A stretch of DNA of 7,417 nt from DASSBG01 sp965651365 (GCA_965651365.1 CBFGSA010000126.1:1-7417), one strand, 5' to 3'. Positions 1 to 5,837 are shown, numbered from the stretch's first letter. Notes: generated by a model from the letters alone, not told the origin. Numbers and translations are program-made.

Positions 1-194
1 ACTGCGGCATCGCCAACGTCAACATCGGCACCTCGGGCGCCGAGATCGGCGGCGCCTTCGGTGGCGAGAAGGAAACCGGCGGCGGGCGCGAGTCCGGCTC
101 CACGGCCTGGCAGGCTTACATGCGCCGCCAGACCAACACCATCAACTGGTCGTCCGAGCTGCCGCTGGCGCAGGGCATCAAGTTCGAGATTTGA
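1..194 (+). CDS. Aldehyde dehydrogenase, ALDH7 (antiquitin/AmaB-like) family, C-terminal end only
   Basis: Only the last 63 residues are in the window, read in frame from base 3 to the TGA at 192-194; the start lies upstream. The visible part contains IGTSGAEIGGAFGGEK, then TGGGRESGS, MRRQTNTINW and finally LPLAQGIKFEI. This is the characteristic C-terminus of the ALDH7 family, which includes mammalian antiquitin and bacterial L-piperidine-6-carboxylate / alpha-aminoadipate semialdehyde dehydrogenase (AmaB). These enzymes use NAD+ to oxidise alpha-aminoadipate semialdehyde to alpha-aminoadipate in lysine breakdown. The catalytic cysteine and the nucleotide-binding fold would be upstream and cannot be checked. 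The family call is strong because the tail is so distinctive. The exact substrate is inferred from the family. The gene is followed after nine bases by a tandem heptad repeat, so it is probably the last gene of its transcript. Confidence 0.9.
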   Translation, partial: CGIANVNIGTSGAEIGGAFGGEKETGGGRESGSTAWQAYMRRQTNTINWSSELPLAQGIKFEI

Positions 195-203
195 GGCAGA
201 GCC

Positions 204-245
204 GGGATTCGGGATTTGTGATTCAGGATTTGTGATTCGGGATTC
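204..245. repeat. Six degenerate 7-bp tandem repeats (GGGATTC type)
   Basis: Six consecutive heptads can be read without a gap: GGGATTC (204), GGGATTT (211), GTGATTC (218), AGGATTT (225), GTGATTC (232) and GGGATTC (239). The core GATT is kept in every unit. The array begins nine bases after the stop codon of the aldehyde dehydrogenase gene. From memory, arrays of this sequence are common between genes in Xanthomonadaceae and relatives; no function is known to me. One GGGATTC unit in identical flanking context recurs at 7220-7232. Confidence 0.85.
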
Positions 246-332
246 GGTGGCAGCGGTAACCGGAGACCATTGGCATGAATGATCGCGGGCCATGCATTGA
301 TGGCACCTGGCTGGCCCCAAGCTCCATTTCTC

Positions 333-419
333 GTCATTCCCGCGCAAGCGGGAATCCAGTGACTTCCGAACTTCGAAAAAACATCAAAGACGCTGGATTC
401 CCGCTTGCGCGGGAATGAC
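333..419. repeat. Paired palindromes forming a 27-bp inverted repeat (dRS3-like)
   Basis: Bases 333-359 and 393-419 are perfect reverse complements, separated by a 33-base loop (360-392). Each arm also contains its own palindrome of the form ATTCCC-N8-GGGAAT (336-355 and 397-416), which is the consensus of the Neisseria dRS3 element. Read on the minus strand, the arm translates to VIPAQAGIQ, a signature of this widespread proteobacterial repeat. The element is non-coding. As RNA it could fold either into one long stem or into two small hairpins, and it might act as a transcription barrier or RNA stabiliser. No transposase is nearby, so mobility, if any, would be in trans. Confidence 0.85.
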
Positions 420-438
420 AGGCCTCAACCCAAACGCG

Positions 439-455
439 CGCGGGCCATGCCCGCG
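439..455. other. Short hairpin upstream of the SDR gene
   Basis: A perfect 7-bp stem CGCGGGC / GCCCGCG surrounds the loop CAT. It lies 33 bases before the SDR start codon, between the paired palindromes and the gene. The left arm and loop belong to a 12-base sequence that also occurs at 284-295. It could be an operator, part of the leader RNA, or chance in GC-rich DNA. I see no clear -35/-10 promoter pair in 420-488. Confidence 0.4.
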
Positions 456-488
456 ATTCGATGATGCTCGCACGGTGACGAAAGAATC

Positions 489-1271
489 ATGATGACCCAG
501 GTTCGGCAATCCGCATTCGAGTTCACCGGCTACCGCGTGCTGGTGGCCGGCGGCAGCAAGGGCATCGGCCGCGCCATGGCCTGTGCCTTCGCCCGGGCCG
601 GCGCGTCGGTTTCGGTGTGTGCGCGCGGCCAACAGGCCCTGGACGCATTGGCTGGCGAGCTGCGCGATATGGGCAGCGGCGCCGTCCACACGCAATCCTG
701 CGACTTGGGTGATGACGAGCAGATCACGCACTGGGTCGATGCCGCGACCACGGCCCTGGGCGGTATCGACGTGCTGTTGAACAATGCCACCGGCTACGGT
801 TTCGATGGCCGCCGCGACGATCACTGGGAAGCGGATTTCCGGATTGATCTGCTGGCTGCGGTGCGCACCTCTCGCGCTGCCGAGCCGTACCTGGCGAAAT
901 CGGAGCATGCCAGCATCCTCCACACCAGCTCCATTTCGGCCCTGCGGCCGCGGCCCCAGGGCCCGCCGTATGCGGCGCTGAAGGCGGCGCTCAATCACTA
1001 CGCCCGTACCCAGGCCCTGATGCTGGCGCCCAAGCACATTCGGGTCAACGCGATCGCGCCCGGTTCGGTCGAGTTTGCCGGCGGCATCTGGGATCAGGTG
1101 CGTCAGGAGGAACCGGAACGCTACCAGCGCGTGCTGGACAGCATTCCGTTTGGCCGCTACGGCACGCCCGATGACATTGCCGACGTGGCCCTGTTCCTGG
1201 CCTCGCCCCTGGCGCGCTGGGTCACAGGCCAGATCATCGCGGTCGACGGTGGTCAGGCGCTGACCGGGTGA
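489..1271 (+). CDS. SDR family NAD(P)-dependent oxidoreductase
   Basis: A 260-residue classical short-chain dehydrogenase/reductase, the usual length for the family and complete. The Rossmann nucleotide-binding motif is GGSKGIG (21-27). Arg46 at the end of the second strand suggests NADP(H) rather than NAD. Asp72 in CDLGD is the usual adenine-contacting residue. NNATG (98-102) replaces the common NNAG. The catalytic residues are Ser148, Tyr161 and Lys165 (YxxxK). The usual catalytic Asn in helix 4 appears to be Asp120 (RIDLLAAV). The C-terminus has the standard PDDIADVALFLASP and VTGQIIAVDGG segments. Two adjacent ATG codons (489 and 492) are possible starts and neither has a strong Shine-Dalgarno sequence. 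The substrate cannot be told from sequence. It stands alone between two repeat-bearing spacers, so no pathway is implied by its neighbours. Confidence 0.93.
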   Translation: MMTQVRQSAFEFTGYRVLVAGGSKGIGRAMACAFARAGASVSVCARGQQALDALAGELRDMGSGAVHTQSCDLGDDEQITHWVDAATTALGGIDVLLNNATGYGFDGRRDDHWEADFRIDLLAAVRTSRAAEPYLAKSEHASILHTSSISALRPRPQGPPYAALKAALNHYARTQALMLAPKHIRVNAIAPGSVEFAGGIWDQVRQEEPERYQRVLDSIPFGRYGTPDDIADVALFLASPLARWVTGQIIAVDGGQALTG

Positions 1272-1407
1272 GCGGTGAGCAGCAAGTTACGAGACACCCG
1301 GTCGTCACAGCGAGTCTGCCGTCTCAGCCTGTGCGCTTTTCGTCGACGGGAAGCCACGTTCAGAGCGTGGACCTCCGTCTGCTGACCGCTCACTGCTCAC
1401 CGCTCAC
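1268..1407. repeat. Spacer bounded by inverted heptad repeats, with an inner hairpin
   Basis: Bases 1268-1282 and 1393-1407 are a perfect 15-bp inverted repeat. The left arm is two heptads, TGAGCGG and TGAGCAG, and its first TGA is the stop codon of the SDR gene. The right arm extends to three heptads, CCGCTCA (1386), CTGCTCA (1393) and CCGCTCA (1400). Inside is an imperfect stem: GACGG (1345-1349) pairs with CCGTC (1375-1379), and CCACG (1354-1358) pairs with CGTGG (1366-1370) around a 7-base loop. The whole spacer (1272-1452) is otherwise without a gene. It may be a repeat element inserted at the gene end, and could work as a terminator or RNA-stability element, although there is no T-run. 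Confidence 0.7.
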
Positions 1408-1442
1408 CATCACGCGCAATATGCGATCATGCAGCACAAACC

Positions 1443-1446
1443 GGAG
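1443..1446 (+). promoter_or_regulatory. Ribosome binding site deciding the DUF4190 start
   Basis: GGAG lies six bases before ATG 1453. The in-frame ATG at 1429 has no comparable site, so 1453 is preferred. Confidence 0.55.
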
Positions 1447-1452
1447 CCCGTC

Positions 1453-1743
1453 ATGAACGCAGCCGTCCCCCGCACCAGCACCGCCGCCGTTGTCAGCCTC
1501 GTGTTCGGAATCGTGGCCTGGGTTGCACTGCCTGTGATCGGCGCTCTGATCGCGATAGTCACGGGCCACGCGGCGCGCAGCGATATCCGTCATGCGCCCG
1601 CGGGGAGCGTTGAAGGCAGCGGCATGGCATTGAGTGGCCTGGTTCTTGGTTACCTGCAAATGATTCTCGTGCTGTTGTTCATCGCAGTCGTGTTCCTGTT
1701 CTTTGGCGGGTTGCCACTGTATGCCCTGATCGACGGACACTGA
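1453..1743 (+). CDS. DUF4190 domain small membrane protein
   Basis: A 96-residue protein with two hydrophobic segments, about residues 11-37 (VVSLVFGIVAWVALPVIGAL and following) and 57-87 (MALSGLVLGYLQMILVLLF and following), joined by a short polar loop HAARSDIRHAPAGSVEGSG. The pattern SLVFGI...LPVIGALIAIVTGHAARSDIR...GSGMALSGLVLGYL is typical of DUF4190, an inner-membrane family of unknown function. The start at 1453 is chosen because GGAG lies six bases upstream; ATG 1429 would add eight residues. Its stop codon is only six bases before the probable pyrD start, so the two genes are very likely cotranscribed and translationally coupled. Nothing in the sequence shows what it does. Confidence 0.85.
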   Translation: MNAAVPRTSTAAVVSLVFGIVAWVALPVIGALIAIVTGHAARSDIRHAPAGSVEGSGMALSGLVLGYLQMILVLLFIAVVFLFFGGLPLYALIDGH

Positions 1744-1749
1744 TTGCCC

Positions 1750-2784
1750 GTGTATGAACGACTGCGTCCCCTGCTGTTCGCGCTCGATGCCGAAACCGCG
1801 CACCGGCTGACGCTGTACGCCCTGGGCGTGGCCCAGCGCAGCAAGCTGTCGAAATGGATTGCGCGCGCGCCCGGAGCCTGCCCGACGCGCGTGTTCGGCA
1901 TCGACTTTCCCAATCCGGTTGGTCTGGCTGCGGGACTGGACAAGAACGGCGAGCACCTGGACGCCCTGGCCACGCTGGGCTTCGGCTTTATCGAAATCGG
2001 CACCGTCACGCCACGTCCGCAGCCCGGCAACCCGCGACCGCGCCTGTTCCGACTGCCCGGACACGAGGCGATCATCAACCGCATGGGTTTCAACAATTCC
2101 GGTGTCGACGCGTTGGTGCGCAATGTCGAGCGCGCCAACTACGCCGGCGTGCTGGGCATCAATATCGGCAAAAACTTCGATACACCCAACGAACGCGCCG
2201 CAGACGATTACCTTGTTTGCCTGGAGCGGGTCTATCCGCTGGCCAGTTACGTCACCGTCAATATCTCCTCGCCCAACACCAGGGGGCTGCGCGATCTGCA
2301 GCAGGGCGAAACCCTGCGCGCATTTCTAGCGGCCCTGCACGACGCACGTGCGCAACTCGCCGCGCAGCATGGCGTGCAAAAGCCGGTGCTGCTGAAGATC
2401 GCACCCGATCTGTCCGAAGCCGACATGGATCAAATGGCGACGGTGCTGGGTGACAGCGGTCTGGACGGGCTGATTTGCACCAACACCACCGTGTCGCGCC
2501 GTGCCATCGGCGATTCGCCACTCGCCGGCGAAAGCGGCGGTCTGTCCGGCCGGCCCCTGCGCGAGCCGGCCGAACAGGTGCTGCGCGGCATGCGCCGACG
2601 GCTGGGCGAGGCCATGCCGATCATCGGCGTGGGCGGCATCATGGAAGGCGCCGACGCCGCCGAGAAACTCGATGCCGGTGCCAGCCTGGTACAGGTCTAC
2701 ACCGGCCTGATCTACCGTGGCCCGGCTCTGGTGGCCGAATGCGTCGACGAAATCCGCAGGCAGTTCGGACAGGCACAGTCATGA
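1750..2784 (+). CDS. pyrD: Dihydroorotate dehydrogenase (quinone), class 2
   Basis: PyrD oxidises dihydroorotate to orotate in pyrimidine synthesis, using FMN and passing electrons to membrane quinone. The protein is 344 residues long, normal for class 2. The N-terminal helical part, beginning MYERLRPLLFALDAETAH, is the membrane- and quinone-binding domain and shows that this is not a class 1 enzyme. Motifs in order: GLAAGLDKNGE (58-68), IGTVTPRPQPGNPRPRLFR, NRMGFNN (110-116), NISSPNT (171-177) with Ser174 as catalytic base (class 2 uses Ser, class 1 Cys), Lys216 in KIAPDLS, TNTT (244-247), and IIGVGGI (291-297) at the FMN phosphate. GTG 1750 is taken as the start because it gives MYER..., matching MYY... 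of E. coli PyrD with residue numbers shifted by only one. TTG 1744 would add two residues. No strong ribosome binding site is seen, which fits coupling to the DUF4190 gene just upstream. Confidence 0.96.
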   Translation: MYERLRPLLFALDAETAHRLTLYALGVAQRSKLSKWIARAPGACPTRVFGIDFPNPVGLAAGLDKNGEHLDALATLGFGFIEIGTVTPRPQPGNPRPRLFRLPGHEAIINRMGFNNSGVDALVRNVERANYAGVLGINIGKNFDTPNERAADDYLVCLERVYPLASYVTVNISSPNTRGLRDLQQGETLRAFLAALHDARAQLAAQHGVQKPVLLKIAPDLSEADMDQMATVLGDSGLDGLICTNTTVSRRAIGDSPLAGESGGLSGRPLREPAEQVLRGMRRRLGEAMPIIGVGGIMEGADAAEKLDAGASLVQVYTGLIYRGPALVAECVDEIRRQFGQAQS

Positions 2785-2792
2785 ACCTTGGT

Positions 2793-2920
2793 CAAGCGCT
2801 TGCGGGGAAAACCATCCCCACCCCAACCCGTCCGGCCCTCAGGCGTAGCCTTCGGGCGTTCGTCTGCGCGCGGGCCAATGGTCCGCAAACGCGCCTCCTC
2901 ACCCCCTTGAAGGGGAGGGA
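2793..2920. repeat. pyrD-murB spacer made of palindromes, probably a repeat element
   Basis: This non-coding spacer holds three symmetric pieces: CAAGCGCTTG (2793-2802), a stem GCGGGCC / GGTCCGC (2870-2876 with 2880-2886, one G-U pair, loop AAT), and CCCCTT-G-AAGGGG near 2903-2915. The flanking runs (CCCCACCCCAACCC on the left, GGGGAGGGA on the right) resemble from memory a common intergenic repeat of GC-rich proteobacteria. The right end supplies the murB ribosome binding site. Whether it is multicopy cannot be seen from one window. Confidence 0.45.
2914..2918 (+). promoter_or_regulatory. Strong Shine-Dalgarno of murB, inside a palindrome
   Basis: GGAGG lies five bases before TTG 2924, an ideal spacing, and supports that codon as the start. 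Its first two bases belong to the right arm of the palindrome CCCCTT-G-AAGGGG, so folding there could partly hide it. No other in-frame start nearby (GTG 2939, GTG 2951, ATG 2957) has a comparable site. Confidence 0.6.
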
Positions 2921-2923
2921 ATA

Positions 2924-3982
2924 TTGGCTTCGATCACCGTGAGCGCGCCAGTGAACATGGGCGGCTATTCGATCGCCGAAGGTGCATCGCTGGCGGCGCA
3001 CAACACGCTGCGGGTTGCGGCGCGTGCCAAATGGCTGGTCGAACTGCACGATGCCGCAAAGCTGCCCGAGGTGCTGGCGCAGCCGACCATTCGTTCTGCG
3101 CCATTGCTGGTGCTTGGCCAGGGCAGCAACGTGCTGTTCACGACCGACTTCCCCGGCACGGTGCTGGTCATGGCCACCCGTGGCGTCAGCATCGAAGAGG
3201 ACAGCGATGCGGTGCGCATGGCTGTCGCTGCCGGCGAGCGCTGGGACGATTTCGTGCGCTGGACGCTGGCGCAGGGCCATGCCGGCCTGGAAAACCTGGT
3301 GCTGATCCCAGGCAACGTGGGTGCAGCGCCGATGCAGAATATCGGCGCCTACGGCGTCGAGGTGGCCCAGTTCATCGAATCGGTCGAGGCCTGGGACCGC
3401 CAGCGCGGCGAAGTGGTCACGCTGGCCGCGGCCGAGTGCGCTTTCGGTTACCGCGATTCGCGCTTCAAGCGCGAAGCCGACCGCCACGTGATCACCGGTG
3501 TGCGCTTCTGCCTGCCGCGCCGTCACGATTTGGCACTGGGCTATGCCGGACTCGGCGAAGAGCTCAGGCGCATGGGCGTGGCGCAGCCCGGCGCATTTCA
3601 TGTCGCCGAGGCCGTGGTGCGCCTGCGCACCCGCAAGCTGCCCGACCCGGCGGTGATCGGCAATGCCGGCAGCTTTTTCAAGAACCCGCTGGTGGATGCA
3701 ACAACGGCGGCTGCACTGCGCGCCGAGCACCCGCAACTACCGCACTGGCCTGGCTCGGGCGGCCTGACCAAGCTGTCCGCCGCCTGGCTGATAGAAGCCT
3801 GCGGATTCAAGGGTTTGCGCGAAGGTGATGCCGGCATTTCGAATCGGCATGCACTGGTTCTGGTCAACCATGGCAGCGCCAGCGGCGCACAATTGTGGAA
3901 TCTGGCACAAAAGATCATGGACGGGGTGCAGGCGCGATTTGGCATCCGTCTGGAGCCGGAACCGCGCATTGTTGGCGCATAA
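2924..3982 (+). CDS. murB: UDP-N-acetylenolpyruvoylglucosamine reductase
   Basis: MurB is the cytoplasmic flavoenzyme that uses NADPH to reduce UDP-GlcNAc-enolpyruvate to UDP-MurNAc, the second committed step of peptidoglycan precursor synthesis. The 352-residue protein has the FAD-binding part with LVLGQGSNVLF (62-72), GLENLVLIPGNVGAAPMQNIGAYG (121-144), and FGYRDSRFK (174-182) with Tyr176 and Arg177. It also has GNAGSFFKNP with the proton-donor Ser250, and LEPEPRIVG with Glu346. These match Tyr158, Arg159, Ser229 and Glu325 of E. coli MurB, so it is a type I enzyme with an intact active site. TTG 2924 is chosen for its strong Shine-Dalgarno; ATG 2957 would shorten the protein by 11 residues and still keep every conserved part. 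The identity is firm, the exact start less so. It follows pyrD on the same strand and may be cotranscribed with it. Confidence 0.96.
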   Translation: MASITVSAPVNMGGYSIAEGASLAAHNTLRVAARAKWLVELHDAAKLPEVLAQPTIRSAPLLVLGQGSNVLFTTDFPGTVLVMATRGVSIEEDSDAVRMAVAAGERWDDFVRWTLAQGHAGLENLVLIPGNVGAAPMQNIGAYGVEVAQFIESVEAWDRQRGEVVTLAAAECAFGYRDSRFKREADRHVITGVRFCLPRRHDLALGYAGLGEELRRMGVAQPGAFHVAEAVVRLRTRKLPDPAVIGNAGSFFKNPLVDATTAAALRAEHPQLPHWPGSGGLTKLSAAWLIEACGFKGLREGDAGISNRHALVLVNHGSASGAQLWNLAQKIMDGVQARFGIRLEPEPRIVGA

Positions 3983-4079
3983 CGCCTCGGGAGCCTGGCA
4001 CGGAACTGCGTGCGCCATCACAACCTTCCCATTTCCATACCGTTACGTTGGCGGCTGTCTCCCTTCGGATACGCTCCCT

Positions 4080-4083
4080 GGAG
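4080..4083 (+). promoter_or_regulatory. Ribosome binding site of the DUF1800 gene
   Basis: GGAG lies six bases before ATG 4090 and fixes that codon as the start over an in-frame ATG at 3895 that lies inside murB. The spacer 3983-4089 shows no clear promoter. Confidence 0.6.
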
Positions 4084-4089
4084 TACGTC

Positions 4090-5832
4090 ATGCACGCCCG
4101 TACCCAAGCCGCCCCGCCTTCACCGACCCGACGCCGCCTGTTGACCGGCCGCGCCGGATCTGCAACAGCCGCAACCGGCCCTGCCCCCGCACTGCCCCGC
4201 ACCGCCCAGGCCTCGCAGCCACCGGCAGCCGTGCGCTGGCTGAGCAAGGCCACCTTCGGATTCACCCAGGCCGATCTGGCAGCGTTCAACGCACTGGGCA
4301 GCAACGACGAGGCACGCTGGACCGCCTGGATAACCCAGCAGATGAACCCCAATGCGATCAGCGACAGCGCCTGCAACAACCGCATCAACGGTGCCGGCTA
4401 CTCCACATTGGGCAAGTCCATCCAGCAGCTCTGGAACGATCATCACGAGAACCCGGCTGACTATTTCGAGCGCCTGTTGCCGCTGTACGAGACCGAGGCG
4501 GCCACCATCATTCGCGCCACCTACAGCAAGCGACAGCTGTTCGAGCGCATGGTCGGCTTCTGGCACGATCACTTCAGCGTCTATGGCGCCGACTACGATT
4601 GCGCACCGGTGTTCGTGCAATACGACCGCGATGTGATCCGCACCCATGCCCTGGGCAATTTCCGCACCCTGCTGGGCGCGGTCGCCCGCTCCACGGCGAT
4701 GCAGTACTACCTCGACAACTACGCCAGCAAGGGCGCCAACTTCAACGAGAACTACGGCCGCGAGCTGATCGAGCTGCACACGCTGGGCGTGGAAAATTAT
4801 TACGGCCCGGGCGATCCATTCGAGGTGCCCTGTCTGGGCTTCACGGATATCCACTGCGAAGGCAGCTTCCCGGCTGGCTATGTGGACAATGATGTGTACG
4901 AAGCGGCAGCGGCTCTGACTGGCTGGAGCATCAAGAACGGCAATTGGGAATACCCCAACGACAACGACGGCAGCTTCGTGTATCGCGCCAGCTGGCACCA
5001 GCACACCAACAAGTTCTTCCTGGGCCGCTACCTGCCGGCCAACCAGCCGGCCATGATGGATGGCGAACAGGTGTTCGACCGGCTGTGCGAGCACCCTGGC
5101 ACGGCGCGCCACATTGCCGCCAAGCTGTGCCGCCGCTTTGTCGGGGAGAATGTCTCGGACACGCTGCTTGACAGTGTCGCGACCGATTTCAGCAATCATC
5201 TGGCCGACGATGACCAGATCGCGGTCATGCTGCACACCATCCTGCAATCGGCCGAGTTCAAGGGTACCTGGGGCACCGGCATGAAGCGGCCGCTGGAAAG
5301 CACCGTCGCCGCGCTGCGCGCCTTGAACGCGAATTTCACGCCAACGCCGGACAACACCAACAACTGGACCACAACCGAAGAATTCTTCGGGCGTCTGCAG
5401 CAAGCCGGCCACCGGCCCTTCCGCTGGCCCCCACCCAACGGCTATCCCGACAGCATGAAGGCCTGGGCCAGCACCGGCGCACTGGCAATGACCCTGAAGC
5501 TGCTGGCGCGCATTCCGGAGATGCACAGCGACAACAGCAACGAGAGCTCGCCGTTGTTGGCCGATGTGGTGGCTCAAACGCTCTCGGCGGTCGGCAACCC
5601 CACCGGCGCCAATATCGTCAACTACTGGTGCGACCGGGTTCTGGGCTGGCGACCCCAGCCAGTGACCGACCAGGTAACCGCGTTCATGCAGCAGAACGCC
5701 AGCGCCGGCGAGTCGCTGGAGATTGGCACGGATGAATGGCATTCGGATGACCTGAAGCGCCACTACGTGCAATCACGCCTGCGCACCGCCGTCAGCATGC
5801 TGCTGATGAATCCCCAATTTCTGAACCGGTGA
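4090..5832 (+). CDS. DUF1800 domain protein, probably Tat-exported
   Basis: A 580-residue member of DUF1800, a family of unknown biochemical function. The N-terminus has a twin-arginine-like motif TRRRLLTG (13-20), then a weakly hydrophobic Ala/Thr/Gly stretch and a possible cleavage site after AQA (39-41), so export is likely but the signal is degenerate. Family motifs in order: ATFGFTQADL (from 54), GFWHDHFSV (156-164), FNENYGRELIELHTLGV (218-234, the most diagnostic), AAAALTGW (272-279), HQHTNKFFLGR, HPGTARHIAAKLCRRFV, MLHTILQSAEF, KRPLESTVAALRALNA (from 399), PPNGYPDS, and the C-terminal MNPQFLNR. Between the ELHTLGV and ALTGW motifs there is an insertion with two cysteines (248 and 256), longer than the family usually has. 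The DUF1501 gene begins five bases after the stop, so the two form one unit. It is typical of these families to be found side by side. Confidence 0.92.
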   Translation: MHARTQAAPPSPTRRRLLTGRAGSATAATGPAPALPRTAQASQPPAAVRWLSKATFGFTQADLAAFNALGSNDEARWTAWITQQMNPNAISDSACNNRINGAGYSTLGKSIQQLWNDHHENPADYFERLLPLYETEAATIIRATYSKRQLFERMVGFWHDHFSVYGADYDCAPVFVQYDRDVIRTHALGNFRTLLGAVARSTAMQYYLDNYASKGANFNENYGRELIELHTLGVENYYGPGDPFEVPCLGFTDIHCEGSFPAGYVDNDVYEAAAALTGWSIKNGNWEYPNDNDGSFVYRASWHQHTNKFFLGRYLPANQPAMMDGEQVFDRLCEHPGTARHIAAKLCRRFVGENVSDTLLDSVATDFSNHLADDDQIAVMLHTILQSAEFKGTWGTGMKRPLESTVAALRALNANFTPTPDNTNNWTTTEEFFGRLQQAGHRPFRWPPPNGYPDSMKAWASTGALAMTLKLLARIPEMHSDNSNESSPLLADVVAQTLSAVGNPTGANIVNYWCDRVLGWRPQPVTDQVTAFMQQNASAGESLEIGTDEWHSDDLKRHYVQSRLRTAVSMLLMNPQFLNR

Positions 5833-5837
5833 CCGCC

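Noticed and set aside
204..419. CRISPR array
   Set aside because: The heptads have no spacers and the palindromes are only one inverted pair, so there is no repeat-spacer pattern.
384..1037. Minus-strand open frame ending in VIPAQAGIQ
   Set aside because: It is antisense to the SDR gene, and the recognisable tail is only the translation of the intergenic palindrome.
1393..1452. Sigma-70 promoter before the DUF4190 gene, around CAATAT
   Set aside because: No acceptable -35 element at proper distance and only a weak -10, so I do not call it.
1390..2064. Minus-strand open frame across the DUF4190 gene and the start of pyrD
   Set aside because: It spans two well-supported + strand genes and has a Gln/Arg-rich composition typical of an antisense shadow.
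2792..3736. Open frame of 314 codons on the minus strand across murB
   Set aside because: The + strand is an intact MurB with all catalytic residues; the antisense product is His/Arg/Ala-rich without any known motif.
3895..4089. Upstream extension of the DUF1800 gene to ATG 3895
   Set aside because: It would overlap murB by 88 bases and bury the twin-arginine motif inside the protein; ATG 4090 has a good ribosome binding site.
4120..5772. Open frame of 550 codons on the minus strand, antisense to the DUF1800 gene
   Set aside because: It mirrors the codon pattern of the GC-rich + strand gene, has no recognisable domain, and the + strand frame has clear family motifs.
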